64,000 bases of DNA, taken from Agrobacterium vitis (GTDB lineage Bacteria > Pseudomonadota > Alphaproteobacteria > Rhizobiales > Rhizobiaceae). This document shows, in pieces, positions 54,092-63,073 of the stretch. The translations under genes were made by a program, and so were the position numbers. The DNA lies in NCBI RefSeq assembly GCF_013426735.1, contig NZ_AP023273.1, forward strand, positions 620,001 through 684,000. Reading direction: 5' to 3'. Each line of letters begins with the position of its first letter. Position 1 is the first letter of the stretch. Below the pieces are notes generated by a model that was not told the origin of the DNA, did not search any database, and worked only from the letters and a program-made list of their open reading frames with translations.

Positions 54092-55759
54092 ATGGCAAAC
54101 ACCACCAATGCATTGGCACCTGATCAGAGGCACGATCACACCAGCCTTTTCGGCACGCCGATTATCGATGCCCGCCAACTGGCCGTTTCCTTCAAGGTGG
54201 AAGGTGGCACAGTCGAGGCGGTCAAGAACGTCTCCTTCCAACTCTACCGGGGCGAAACCATTGCCGTTGTTGGCGAATCCGGCTCTGGTAAGTCGGTCAC
54301 GGCCCGCAGCATCATGGGGCTGTTGACCAAGCGCGCCACCTTGTCGGCTCGTTCCAGCATTGCCTATGACGGGCAAAACATCCTGAAATTCTCGGATCGT
54401 CAGCGCCGGGCGCTGCGTGGCAATCGCATCTCGATGATTTTTCAAGAGCCGATGAGCTCGCTCAATCCGGTCTACACCATTGGCGCACAGATCGTGGAAG
54501 CCATCCGCGTGCACCAGAAAATGAGCAGCAAACAGGCTTTTGCGCGCGCATTGGAGCTGTTGCGTCAGGTGCAAATCCCGGAGCCGGAGGCCCGCCTCAA
54601 CCAATATCCGCATCAATTGTCCGGCGGTCAGCGCCAGCGCATCATGATTGCCATGGCACTGGCCAACAACCCGGATGTGCTGATTGCCGATGAGCCAACC
54701 ACGGCGCTGGACGTGACCGTGCAGGCGCAGATTCTCAACCTGATCCGCGATTTGCAAAAAAAGCTTGGCATGGCGGTGATCCTGATCACCCACGATCTCA
54801 CCGTTGTTCGGCAATTCTCGGATTATGTCTACGTGATGCAAAACGGCGAGGTGAAGGAGCACAACACCACAACGGCGCTGTTTGACCATCCGCAGCATCC
54901 CTACACCCGCCATCTGCTAGCATCGGAACCCAAGGGCATGGCCAATCCCATGCCGATTGACTCCGCCATCATTCTGGAAGGCCGCGATGTGCGTGTGTCT
55001 TTCATGCTCAAGCATGGCGGTTTTTTCAAGCCGCAACTAAAAGAGCTGGTGGCCGTGAACAGCCTTTCCATCACCCTGCACCGCCATGAAACACTGGGTC
55101 TGGTGGGCGAGAGTGGTTCCGGCAAAACCACCTTTGGCCAAGCCCTCGTGAAACTCATGAGTGTTGATAGCGGCAAGATCCTGTTTGACGGCCAAGCGAT
55201 AGAGAACAACAGCCGCGAACAGATGCGGCCTTTGCGCTCCCGTATGCAGGTGGTGTTTCAAGACCCGTTTTCTTCACTCAACCCGCGCATGTCGGTGGGC
55301 CAGATCATTGAGGAAGGCCTGACTGTCAACACTATTGGCGCAAGCCGCAGTGAGCGGCTGGACCGCGTGCGCGAGGCGCTGATCAGCGCCGGAATGCCCG
55401 GCAACATCCTGTCGCGGTTTCCGCATGAATTTTCCGGCGGCCAACGCCAGCGGATTGCCATTGCGCGGGCGGTGGCGCTCGAGCCGGAATTCATCCTGCT
55501 GGATGAGCCGACATCGGCGCTCGATCTCTCCGTTCAGGCCCAGATTATCGACCTGTTGCGCAAGCTTCAGGATGAGAAGGGCCTGAGCTATCTCTTCATT
55601 TCCCATGATCTCAAGGTTGTCCGCGCGCTTTGCCACCGGGTTGCGGTGATGCAGCACGGGCAGATCGTCGAGCAAGGACCTGTTGAGGACATTCTCAGCC
55701 ATCCCAAAACCGCCTACACCCAGCGGCTCGTCAGAGCTGCTTTCAACGTCGCCACATAA
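54092..55759 (+). CDS. agpD: Fused DppD-DppF-type ABC ATPase for alpha-galactosides
   Basis: A 555-residue protein with two complete ATPase domains in one chain. Domain 1: Walker A GESGSGKS (about 62-69), signature [16 protein letters not shown], Walker [14 protein letters not shown]. Domain 2: GESGSGKTT (about 339-347), [29 protein letters not shown]. The oligopeptide-type C-terminal extension of the first domain ([15 protein letters not shown]) lies between them. It begins 12 bases after agpC. Confidence 0.93.
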   Translation: MANTTNALAPDQRHDHTSLFGTPIIDARQLAVSFKVEGGTVEAVKNVSFQLYRGETIAVVGESGSGKSVTARSIMGLLTKRATLSARSSIAYDGQNILKFSDRQRRALRGNRISMIFQEPMSSLNPVYTIGAQIVEAIRVHQKMSSKQAFARALELLRQVQIPEPEARLNQYPHQLSGGQRQRIMIAMALANNPDVLIADEPTTALDVTVQAQILNLIRDLQKKLGMAVILITHDLTVVRQFSDYVYVMQNGEVKEHNTTTALFDHPQHPYTRHLLASEPKGMANPMPIDSAIILEGRDVRVSFMLKHGGFFKPQLKELVAVNSLSITLHRHETLGLVGESGSGKTTFGQALVKLMSVDSGKILFDGQAIENNSREQMRPLRSRMQVVFQDPFSSLNPRMSVGQIIEEGLTVNTIGASRSERLDRVREALISAGMPGNILSRFPHEFSGGQRQRIAIARAVALEPEFILLDEPTSALDLSVQAQIIDLLRKLQDEKGLSYLFISHDLKVVRALCHRVAVMQHGQIVEQGPVEDILSHPKTAYTQRLVRAAFNVAT

Positions 55760-55783
55760 TCCCTAAGACAGCGAGACCCCATC

Positions 55784-57145
55784 ATGACAAAACAGCCCAA
55801 AATCACCTTCATTGGTGCCGGTTCCACCGTGTTCATGAAGAATATCATCGGCGACGTTCTGCAACGTCCGGCACTATCAGGCGCGCGGATCGCGCTGATG
55901 GATATCAATCCACAGCGTCTGGAAGAAAGCGAAGTTGTTGCCAGAAAGCTGATTTCCACCTTTGGCGCATCCGCCACGGTTGAGACCTTTGCCGTTCAGC
56001 GCAAAGCGCTGGAGGGGGCCAACTTCGTGGTCATCGCCTTTCAAATCGGCGGTTATGAGCCTTGCACCGTCACCGATTTCGAGGTGCCGAAGAAATACGG
56101 TCTGCGCCAGACCATTGCCGATACACTGGGTGTTGGCGGTATCATGCGCGGTTTGCGCACCGTGCCGCATCTGTGGCGCATTTGCGAGGACATGATGCAA
56201 GTCTGCCCGCAGGCCATCATGCTGCAATATGTCAACCCGATGGCCATCAACACCTGGGCGATTGCCGAGAAATATCCGGCGATCAAACAGGTTGGCCTGT
56301 GCCACTCCGTTCAGGGTACGGCTATGGAACTGGCAGAGGATCTGTCCATTCCCTATGAGGACATCCGCTATCGCTCTGCTGGCATCAATCACATGGCGTT
56401 TTACCTCAATTTCGAGCACCGCCAGCCGGATGGCTCCTACCGTGATCTCTATCCCGATCTGCTGCGCGGCTATCGTGAGGGCCGCGCGCCGAAGCCCACC
56501 TGGAACCCTCGCTGCCCCAACAACGTGCGCTATGAAATGCTGACGCGCCTTGGCTATTTCGTCACCGAAAGCTCGGAGCATTTTGCCGAATACACGCCCT
56601 ATTTCATCAAGGAAGGCCGTGAGGACCTGATTGAGAAATTCGGCATTCCGCTGGATGAATATCCCAAGCGCTGCATTGAGCAGGTCGAGCGATGGAAAGA
56701 TCAGGCAGCCGCCTATCGTTCCGCAGACAAGATCGAGGTCAAACCATCGAAGGAATATGCCTCCTCGATCATCAATTCGGTCTGGACGGGTGAGCCTTCG
56801 GTGATTTACGGCAACCTACGTAACAACGGCTGCATCACCTCGCTACCGGACAATTGCGCCGTGGAAGTGCCCTGCCTTGTCGATGACAACGGCATTCAGC
56901 CCACCACCATCGGCGCCCTGCCGCCGCAGCTCACAGCCCTGATGCGCACCAACATCAACGTACAGGAACTGACGGTGGCCGCCTTGATCAGCGAAAACCC
57001 CGAACATCTCTATCACGCCGCGATGATGGACCCGCATACGGCAGCCGAACTCGACCTCGACCAGATCTGGTCATTGACGACCGACCTGTTGAAGGCTCAC
57101 GATCAGTGGATTCCGCAATGGGCCCGCATCGGAGGGGTGGCGTAA
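55784..57145 (+). CDS. agaL2: MelA-type GH4 alpha-galactosidase
   Basis: A 453-residue GH4 enzyme that is close in sequence pattern to E. coli MelA. Landmarks: ITFIGAGSTVFMKNIIGDV, FQIGGYEPCTVTDFEV, QTIADTLGVGGIMRGLRT, the metal cysteine in CHSVQGTA (about 173), the histidine in AGINHMAFY (about 203), and FVTESSEHFAEYTP. It needs NAD+ and Mn2+ and cleaves alpha-galactosides such as melibiose in the cytosol. It ends the agp operon and is more MelA-like than the first GH4 gene, so the two enzymes probably differ in preference. Confidence 0.95.
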   Translation: MTKQPKITFIGAGSTVFMKNIIGDVLQRPALSGARIALMDINPQRLEESEVVARKLISTFGASATVETFAVQRKALEGANFVVIAFQIGGYEPCTVTDFEVPKKYGLRQTIADTLGVGGIMRGLRTVPHLWRICEDMMQVCPQAIMLQYVNPMAINTWAIAEKYPAIKQVGLCHSVQGTAMELAEDLSIPYEDIRYRSAGINHMAFYLNFEHRQPDGSYRDLYPDLLRGYREGRAPKPTWNPRCPNNVRYEMLTRLGYFVTESSEHFAEYTPYFIKEGREDLIEKFGIPLDEYPKRCIEQVERWKDQAAAYRSADKIEVKPSKEYASSIINSVWTGEPSVIYGNLRNNGCITSLPDNCAVEVPCLVDDNGIQPTTIGALPPQLTALMRTNINVQELTVAALISENPEHLYHAAMMDPHTAAELDLDQIWSLTTDLLKAHDQWIPQWARIGGVA

Positions 57146-57155
57146 TGACGACAAC

Positions 57156-57182
57156 CTGTCAGGTTCAGATTGAACCTGACAG
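57156..57182 (+). repeat. Perfect GGTTCA/TGAACC palindrome after the agp operon
   Basis: CTGTCAGGTTCA (57156-57167) and TGAACCTGACAG (57171-57182) form a perfect 12-bp stem with a GAT loop, 11 bases after the agaL2 stop. A degenerate GTTTCCACTTTTCC-like core (GTCCACTTTTCG, about 57200) follows. The palindrome is related to copy A at 23188-23222. It may double as an operon 3' end. Confidence 0.7.
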
Positions 57183-57290
57183 ACTCGAGGGAAAACCAGT
57201 GTCCACTTTTCGCTGGTGCGATCGTTCAATTCTGTCTCATCGGCGCTGATACGGGCAAACGATGACACATCGTTTTGCGCTCGCGTCAGA

Positions 57291-57776
57291 TCACGGCGAG
57301 ATAGCCGTGATCTCAAGCTCTTGATCACCAAGACTGACGAAATCACCGACAGCCTTGCCCATAAGCGCCCTTGCCACCGGGGAGACATAGGAGATCGATC
57401 CCGCTTTCGGATCTGCTTCATCTTCGCCGACGATACGATAGGTTTGGACGCGTCCATCATCACGGGTGAACGTCGCGGTCGTCCCAAAAACAACACTATC
57501 AGCGGTGATCGGATCGGGCATGACCTGAGCCGTGTGAACCCTCTCTTCAAGGTAGTTCAAATCCCGAAAAGGGCCGGCCATCTGCCGACGCCGTTCATTG
57601 ACGTCTTCAATTGCCCGCGCGGCATCATAGGCGTCACGTGCTTGCACACGTTGCCGCTCCAGCGCTTTTAGTCCCGATTCCGTCACAAGATTCGGATGTG
57701 GGGAAATCGGACGCTCGGGCAGTAGCGTTTCAGCTGCTGTTTCCGCACTGTCTTCCTTGGTAAATGCAACACTCAT
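57291..57776 (-). CDS. GreA/GreB-family transcription elongation factor
   Basis: A 161-residue protein of the Gre family. The N-terminal coiled-coil part is LVTESGLKALERQRVQARDAYDAA...RRRQMAGPFRDLNYLEERVHTAQVM. The C-terminal globular domain is VVFGTTATFTRDDGRVQTYRIVGEDEADPKAGSISYVSPVARALMGKAVGDFVSL. This domain order is GreA/GreB-like; it could rescue backtracked RNA polymerase or, like Gre-related proteins, modulate it otherwise. The acidic residues at the coiled-coil tip are not the clear DxxE of standard GreA, so cleavage activity is uncertain. Confidence 0.85.
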   Translation of the reverse strand: MSVAFTKEDSAETAAETLLPERPISPHPNLVTESGLKALERQRVQARDAYDAARAIEDVNERRRQMAGPFRDLNYLEERVHTAQVMPDPITADSVVFGTTATFTRDDGRVQTYRIVGEDEADPKAGSISYVSPVARALMGKAVGDFVSLGDQELEITAISP

Positions 57777-58259
57777 ATTCGATCTCTATTCAGACTTTTC
57801 GACGCCTACAGTTTAATGTCGCCCTTCAAGGCATTGACAACCAGTGCGAACGCCACGGACACCGGCGCTTTGAGCGAACGGCAATCATCGTACGGGATAG
57901 TGTAGCATGACGCACGGTGTGCTCGTAGCGCCCACAGCAGAAAACTATCGCTGTTGCAGGAAACCTTGAAGGCGCGCATCACCCCGACGATCGTGTAATA
58001 CGATGGAAAAACTGTGGGCTGCCCATCTCATTGGGCGTTAATCCCACCGGTAGGCGAGCATGCACAACCGGAAAAGTCGCCGCGTTCGCGTTAATCATCG
58101 CGACGCGGTTGTCGCCGAGACCCTCTCCATTATTTCAATAATCGCAATTAAATCTCAATTAATAATGCAATTGTTGGCAAGGATGTTTGGCGGCAATATG
58201 CCCTCATCAGACGAACAAAGGGGTCTGACGATACAGAAACAAGATCGCAGGACGCGAAC
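57777..58259. promoter_or_regulatory. Divergent region between the Gre-family gene and the hydrolase gene
   Basis: A 483-base gap. The left part holds a possible 57-codon minus-strand ORF (listed separately). The right part, from about 58130 to 58190, is AT-rich and likely carries the hydrolase promoter. No strong palindrome or terminator is seen. Confidence 0.35.
57806..57979 (-). CDS. Possible small unknown protein upstream of the Gre-family gene
   Basis: A 57-codon reading frame from an ATG at 57979 to TAG at 57806, on the same strand as and 29 bases before the Gre-family gene. The translation begins MRAFKVSCNSDSFLLWALRA and ends LVVNALKGDIKL, with a weakly hydrophobic patch. The frame stays open further upstream to about codon -16. 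I do not recognise it, and no clear ribosome-binding site is seen. It may be a small protein, a gene remnant, or chance. Confidence 0.25.
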   Translation of the reverse strand: MRAFKVSCNSDSFLLWALRAHRASCYTIPYDDCRSLKAPVSVAFALVVNALKGDIKL

Positions 58260-59204
58260 ATGGCCGACACCACTCTTCTTTCCCTGACACGTCGTGGCGT
58301 CCTGCTTTCCGGATCGGCCGTCGCCGCAACCGCGCTCACCAACACCTCAACCGAAGGAAACAAGACCATGGGTACCATTACCACCAAGGACGGCGTTGAA
58401 ATCTTCTACAAGGATTGGGGCTCGAAGGATGCTCAGCCGATTGTATTTCATCATGGCTGGCCGCTGTCATCCGATGACTGGGACGCACAGATGCTGTTCT
58501 TCCTCGCCAACGGTTACCGCGTGATTGCACATGACCGGCGCGGCCACGGCCGCTCGGCGCAGGTTTCCGATGGCCATGACATGGACCATTATGCAGTTGA
58601 TGCCTTTGCGGTCGTTGAAGCCCTCGACATCAAGAACGCCGTCCATATCGGTCACTCCACCGGCGGAGGCGAAGTCGCCCGGTATGTGGCCAAGCATGGC
58701 CAGCCAGCCGGTCGCGTCGCCAAGGCGGTTCTCGTGTCTGCCGTCCCGCCGCTGATGCTGAAGACTGACGCCAATCCCGAAGGCCTGCCGATGGAGGTTT
58801 TCGACGGTTTCCGCTCAGCACTGGCTGCCAACCGCGCGCAGTTCTTCCGCGACGTCCCCGCCGGTCCATTCTATGGCTTCAACCGTGACGGCGCCAAAGT
58901 CCAGGAGGGCGTGATCCAGAATTGGTGGCGTCAGGGTATGATGGGCAGCGCCAAGGCGCATTACGACGGCATCAAGGCTTTCTCTGAAACCGACCAGACC
59001 GAGGATCTGAAGACGATAACCGTCCCGACTCTCGTCCTGCATGGCGAGGACGATCAGATCGTGCCCATTGCCGATGCAGCACTGAAAGCTATCAAGCTGC
59101 TGAAGAATGGTACGCTCAAGACCTATCCCGGCTTCTCGCACGGTATGCTGACCGTCAATGCCGACGTGCTCAACGCCGACCTGCTGGCTTTTGTGAAGTC
59201 CTGA
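58260..59204 (+). CDS. Alpha/beta hydrolase (non-heme chloroperoxidase/arylesterase type) with Tat-like leader
   Basis: A 314-residue hydrolase. The nucleophile elbow is GHSTGGG (Ser 133), the acid is in [10 protein letters not shown], and the histidine is in GFSHGML, giving a complete triad. DRRGHGRS and [13 protein letters not shown] are typical of the cofactor-free chloroperoxidase/esterase branch. The N-terminal 36 residues carry RR plus a hydrophobic stretch ([18 protein letters not shown]) resembling a Tat leader. The usual family start would be the internal Met 37 (MGTITTKDG). Both starts are possible. Confidence 0.85.
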   Translation: MADTTLLSLTRRGVLLSGSAVAATALTNTSTEGNKTMGTITTKDGVEIFYKDWGSKDAQPIVFHHGWPLSSDDWDAQMLFFLANGYRVIAHDRRGHGRSAQVSDGHDMDHYAVDAFAVVEALDIKNAVHIGHSTGGGEVARYVAKHGQPAGRVAKAVLVSAVPPLMLKTDANPEGLPMEVFDGFRSALAANRAQFFRDVPAGPFYGFNRDGAKVQEGVIQNWWRQGMMGSAKAHYDGIKAFSETDQTEDLKTITVPTLVLHGEDDQIVPIADAALKAIKLLKNGTLKTYPGFSHGMLTVNADVLNADLLAFVKS

Positions 59205-59211
59205 TCCAAAG

Positions 59212-59251
59212 GCGTGGCCGCGGTGAAAAGCCGCCGCGGCCACGCTTCTCT
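59212..59251 (+). terminator. Rho-independent terminator after the hydrolase gene
   Basis: A perfect 12-bp GC-rich stem, GCGTGGCCGCGG (59212-59223) with CCGCGGCCACGC (59234-59245), then a T-rich tail (TTCTCTTGTTG). It begins 8 bases after the hydrolase stop. Confidence 0.85.
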
Positions 59252-59256
59252 TGTTG

Positions 59257-59303
59257 TCGTTTGTCTTTCGGGAAGGTCGGGTTCCACTTTTCCCAAGGCA
59301 AAC
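59257..59303 (+). repeat. Dispersed intergenic repeat, copy C
   Basis: Begins TCGTTTGTCTTTCGGGAAGG, contains GGTTCCACTTTTCCC and ends GGCAAAC. It closely matches copy A (23238-23284) and inverted copy B (45775-45820). It separates the hydrolase terminator from the next gene, so the next gene's true start must lie after it. Confidence 0.75.
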
Positions 59304-59320
59304 TCTCATCACTCGTCAGA

Positions 59321-60025
59321 ATGCGGATTGATACGATGATGCAGTTAACGCCCGAGCTTGTTGCCCTGACCATCAGAGGCGTCCGCGACGACGGCCCGGA
59401 GCCCGGCTGGACACCCCTTAAGGAAGCTGAACTTGATGAACTCGTCGACAGGATTGAAAAAGAGGCAGGCGGCGATCCTCTGCTGGTTTTTGCTTACGGC
59501 TCGCTGATCTGGAATCCCGAATTCGAACCAGCCAGTCGCCAACGCGCCACCGCTTACGGATGGCACAGGTCGTTTTCCCTCAAAATCGAGCGCTGGCGTG
59601 CCACCAGCACACAGCCCGGATTGATGCTGGCCCTGGAGCGCGGTGGACAGTGCGATGGTATTGTCTTCGAGCTGTCGGCTGAACGATGCCGCCTGGATCT
59701 GCGCGCCCTCGTTGCTCGGGAGATCAAGTATCGGGAGGTGAGGAGCATGGTCCGTTGGGTTTACGTGAAAACGGCAAACGGTGTTCAACGCGCCCTGACA
59801 TTCTGGGCAAGCACCAGCCGGCTTGGACTAACCAAACCCTTGCCGGACGAGCAGTCAGCGTCCTTGATAGCCAGCGCCTGCGGCCAGGGCGGCTCATGCG
59901 CCGAGTATCTCCACAAGACCATTATCGACCTTCAGGCCGAAGGGATCCGTGACCGCAATCTCTGGCGTTTGCAAGCGCTGGTCGCTGCGGAAATAACGGC
60001 GCGGCACAGGGCCATCCCACAGTAA
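59321..60025 (+). CDS. ChaC-like gamma-glutamylcyclotransferase
   Basis: A protein of about 234 residues of the gamma-glutamylcyclotransferase fold. The substrate-binding P-loop-like motif is LLVFAYGSLIWNPEFEP, followed by AYGWHRSFSLKIERWRAT and LALERGGQCDGIVFEL, as in ChaC proteins that split glutathione to oxoproline and Cys-Gly. Start candidates are ATG at 59321, 59336 or 59339; none has a strong ribosome-binding site, and the upstream frame runs through the repeat. It is cytosolic and possibly monocistronic. Confidence 0.82.
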   Translation: MRIDTMMQLTPELVALTIRGVRDDGPEPGWTPLKEAELDELVDRIEKEAGGDPLLVFAYGSLIWNPEFEPASRQRATAYGWHRSFSLKIERWRATSTQPGLMLALERGGQCDGIVFELSAERCRLDLRALVAREIKYREVRSMVRWVYVKTANGVQRALTFWASTSRLGLTKPLPDEQSASLIASACGQGGSCAEYLHKTIIDLQAEGIRDRNLWRLQALVAAEITARHRAIPQ

Positions 60026-60080
60026 GGCCTGTCACAGAGAGAGCAGGAGATACGTCCCCAGATCTTCGACAGGGGATCCC

Positions 60081-60980
60081 TCAATTGAGCGTAACCATTT
60101 GAGCGGCAACCTGCTCCTCGAAAAATTTAGAGAAAGACGCGATCCGCGGTGGTAGAGCCTGATAGGGCGGATAATAAAGCGTCAGCCATAGATCGGGCGG
60201 CGACCACCCTCGCAAGACGTGAACCAGGCGCCCTGTTTTCAAATGTTCCGAAACATGAAATCCTGGCAGCATCGCCACCCCGGCGCCATCTGCCGCCATA
60301 TCAGCCAGAACTTCTCCACTGTTGGCGCTGAACGCCCCTCCGGCTGAAATCGTCATGCTTGATCCGCCGTCCGACAGAACCCAGTTTTCCCGCCGACTCT
60401 CGCCGCTATAGGCAAGGCAATCGTCGGGTGTCAGTTCGCCAGGATGCCGCATATCGACGAATTTGCTTGCCGGTGCTGCCACAAGAATACGCGGCACGAT
60501 GTGGATCTTCCGCCAGATGGTGAACTTATCCGATGGCTGCGAGGAGATGCGGATCGCAAGGTCATAATCGTCGTCAACAATGTTCACCAGGCCATCCGAC
60601 AAGGAAATCTCAAAGCTCATTTTTGGATAGAGCGTCCTGAATCCAGAAAGGATCGGCGGCAGCATGGCCTTGCCGAACCAGGTTGGAACGCTGATCCGCA
60701 ACCGTCCCTCATCACTCTTGTTTGCGTTCCTGATATCGCGCCGCGCACTATCCAAGGCGGCCACCGCTGGCTGGACCTGAGCGGCAAAAATAGCGCCATC
60801 TGTCGTCAGGGCAACCTGACGGGTCGTTCGAACGAAGAGCTGGACGCCAAGATCACGTTCCAAGGCAGCTATTGCCCGGCTCACGGCGGCTGGTGTCATG
60901 TCGAGTTCGCGGGCGACCTGCGCAAAATTCCGCTTTTCGGCAGCCAGCAGAAACACTTTCAGCGCTTTATAGTCATTCAT
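60081..60980 (-). CDS. LysR-family transcriptional regulator
   Basis: A 299-residue regulator. The N-terminal helix-turn-helix is FLLAAEKRNFAQVARELDMTPAAVSRAIAALERDLGVQLFVRTTRQVALT. The effector-binding domain follows (LRISVPTWFGKAMLPPILSGF ... GGAFSANSGEVLADMAADGAGVAMLPGFHV). It is convergent with the cyclotransferase gene, and the next leftward gene is the hybrid kinase about 100 bases upstream. The effector and targets are unknown; no divergent partner shares its promoter. Confidence 0.92.
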   Translation of the reverse strand: MNDYKALKVFLLAAEKRNFAQVARELDMTPAAVSRAIAALERDLGVQLFVRTTRQVALTTDGAIFAAQVQPAVAALDSARRDIRNANKSDEGRLRISVPTWFGKAMLPPILSGFRTLYPKMSFEISLSDGLVNIVDDDYDLAIRISSQPSDKFTIWRKIHIVPRILVAAPASKFVDMRHPGELTPDDCLAYSGESRRENWVLSDGGSSMTISAGGAFSANSGEVLADMAADGAGVAMLPGFHVSEHLKTGRLVHVLRGWSPPDLWLTLYYPPYQALPPRIASFSKFFEEQVAAQMVTLN

Positions 60981-61080
60981 CTCGATTATTTCAAAATAGA
61001 CATCTTATTCCGAATAAATATTGTAATTCTGCACACCAATCAATCCATTCGCCACGAAGAGCCCGGTGTGACCGAACCGG

Positions 61081-62775
61081 CTAGGAATTTGTCTCTCTCG
61101 TCCTGCGTGTCTCAAGCGCCGCGACCATGACCACCGAACGAAGCTCTGCCGGTCGCACGGGCTTTGACAGGATTGGAATATCAGCCGATCCCAGGTCCTC
61201 TCTGACCCGCCCCTCGTCATGGCCACTCATCACCACTGCGGGCATCTGCCGGCCGATCAGGTCCTGGACGATCTGGATGCATTCCGTGCCGGTGACGCCA
61301 CCGCCGAGATCAAAATCGGTGATCAACAGGTCAAAATCCCCCACATGCCCGGGTATTGTCGCCTCGGCCTGGACGTGGCATCCCCATTTTCGCAACAGGC
61401 TTGCCGTGGCAATCAATACGGCCTCGTCGTCTTCCACCAGCAATATGCGCAGCCCATTGATGGCCGCCGGATAGTGTCCCGCCGCCAAGGGCGATTGCGA
61501 CCATTCTTGTTTATGCGTGATACGCAAATTGCCGAGCGTGACGCTGGTTCCCTTGCCTGGATCCGACTTCAAATCCACATCAATGTCGAGCAGGCGACCG
61601 AGACGCCGCACGATCGGAAGACCAAGGCCAACCCCATCAATGTCCTTGTCGCCACGCTCACGCACCTGATAGAATTCCTCAAACACCCTGGATTGATGGT
61701 CCCGGGGAATACCGGGTCCTTGATCGCAGATCTGAACGGCCAGCCGGCCACCACGATGCCGGCAGCCAATGACGACATCGCGTCCCGCCGCATATTTGAT
61801 GGCGTTGTTGACGATGTTTTGCACCATGGTGGTCAAAAGAGCCCTGTCTATCTCCACAACCGCGCTGCAACTGACCGTCCGCAATGTAATGCCGCTCTGC
61901 TGCGCCGCTTCCCGGTTCTGTCGCAACACGTCATCGATCACTTCGGCAATTGCAATCCTCTCATATTTCGGAGTAACCCTACCACTATCCAGGGTCGAAA
62001 TATCCAGCAGCGACTTGAACAGGCGCGATACGCTCTGGAGCGATCGGTCGATATTTTCAACCATTTGCAGTTCTTTCGGCTGCAGGTTGGCATCGCGCAG
62101 ACAAGCAGTGAACAAACTGATGGCATGGATCGGTTGCCGAAGGTCATGGCTCGCTTGCGCCAGGAACCGCGATTTCGACAAGCTGGCCTCCTGGGCAATT
62201 TCATAGGCTTTGCGCAATCGTCCAAGCAAAGCATAGATATAGGCGGGTACGAGGACGGTCGTGGCCACCAACGTGAGGACCATGAACGGATTTTCGCGCC
62301 AATAGGCATTGAAGTAAGTGATAATGCCAATCCCGGCGAGCGTGGCTGCCGTTGAAATTTTGAGATATGCTGGTCCAAAGCGCAGACCGTTGCCGACTGT
62401 CACCCACAACATGATGGCAAACAGCGGCAGAAACGTTTGACCTCCAACGGCAATGGTAAAGGTCAGAGCACCAAGGTCATGGGTAATGGTAATAGCGCGG
62501 CGCACTCTGTTTTCGCCGGGCCAACGTGCTATCCACCAGTATGCCGCAAGAGAAAACAGAAAATAATAGCTGAGAAGAGGCACGACGCTCCATGCCTCGA
62601 CCGGTGTCGCTCCGATTATTATCGCTGGCAGAACGTAACTGATTGCCCCGGTGACAATAATAATACGAACCAGCGCTTGCGCCTTCTCCGTATCAAACTC
62701 TTCATCCGCTCGACCACTACGCACCGGCGCCTTGATACGAAAGGCAGTCTTCATCACGTTGCGAAAGTCGATCAT
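61081..62775 (-). CDS. Hybrid sensor histidine kinase with C-terminal receiver domain
   Basis: A 564-residue membrane protein. About six hydrophobic helices lie between residues 35 and 185. The HisKA box is SKSRFLAQASHDLRQP (His 210). The ATPase core has VQNIVNNAIKYA and ICDQGPGIPRD. A receiver domain follows (LRILLVEDDEAVLI), with the phosphoacceptor Asp near 487 in LLITDFDLGGG and the conserved Lys in LSKPVRPAEL. The DLRQP H-box form with a short linker is typical of kinases that control LuxR-type regulators or act by phosphorelay. No separate output regulator lies beside it. Confidence 0.92.
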   Translation of the reverse strand: MIDFRNVMKTAFRIKAPVRSGRADEEFDTEKAQALVRIIIVTGAISYVLPAIIIGATPVEAWSVVPLLSYYFLFSLAAYWWIARWPGENRVRRAITITHDLGALTFTIAVGGQTFLPLFAIMLWVTVGNGLRFGPAYLKISTAATLAGIGIITYFNAYWRENPFMVLTLVATTVLVPAYIYALLGRLRKAYEIAQEASLSKSRFLAQASHDLRQPIHAISLFTACLRDANLQPKELQMVENIDRSLQSVSRLFKSLLDISTLDSGRVTPKYERIAIAEVIDDVLRQNREAAQQSGITLRTVSCSAVVEIDRALLTTMVQNIVNNAIKYAAGRDVVIGCRHRGGRLAVQICDQGPGIPRDHQSRVFEEFYQVRERGDKDIDGVGLGLPIVRRLGRLLDIDVDLKSDPGKGTSVTLGNLRITHKQEWSQSPLAAGHYPAAINGLRILLVEDDEAVLIATASLLRKWGCHVQAEATIPGHVGDFDLLITDFDLGGGVTGTECIQIVQDLIGRQMPAVVMSGHDEGRVREDLGSADIPILSKPVRPAELRSVVMVAALETRRTRETNS

Positions 62776-63073
62776 GTGCCGTTACCCGTTCATCGACAAG
62801 GCCTTACCCCGGTTCGCACGGAAACGATCATCTGGCTAGTAGCACATATGGACTGTGGATCGGAACAAGCGTTGCTCCAAATGCTGCGCACGAGTCCGTC
62901 AAGCTCTAAAGTAAAGGGATGAGAAGAGCCATTTTTCATTGGCCCTTCTCATAACAAGCTGGGGCGAGCGAGCTATTCAGCAGGCGAAAATCATGCCTGT
63001 CATGAGACCCTCGCCAAGCAAAACACCAGCGCCGAAACGCTCACAAACACTGTCGGACAAGCTCAACTCGACA
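62776..63073. promoter_or_regulatory. Region between the hybrid kinase and the molybdenum hydroxylase gene
   Basis: This gap carries a near-perfect hairpin, ATGAGAAGAGCCA (62919-62931) / TGGCCCTTCTCAT (62940-62952) with one mismatch, in line with a 3' end for the molybdenum hydroxylase gene to the right. The remaining 140 bases upstream of the kinase start should hold its promoter. No gene is visible. Confidence 0.45.

Noticed and set aside
51867..54913. Two very long minus-strand frames over the agp permease genes (51867-53171 and 53438-54913)
   Set aside because: They are rich in His, Gln, Arg and Gly and lie opposite well-supported permease and ATPase genes; no family motif is seen.
59261..59320. 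Upstream extension of the ChaC-like frame
   Set aside because: It is read through the dispersed repeat copy C and is not family sequence.
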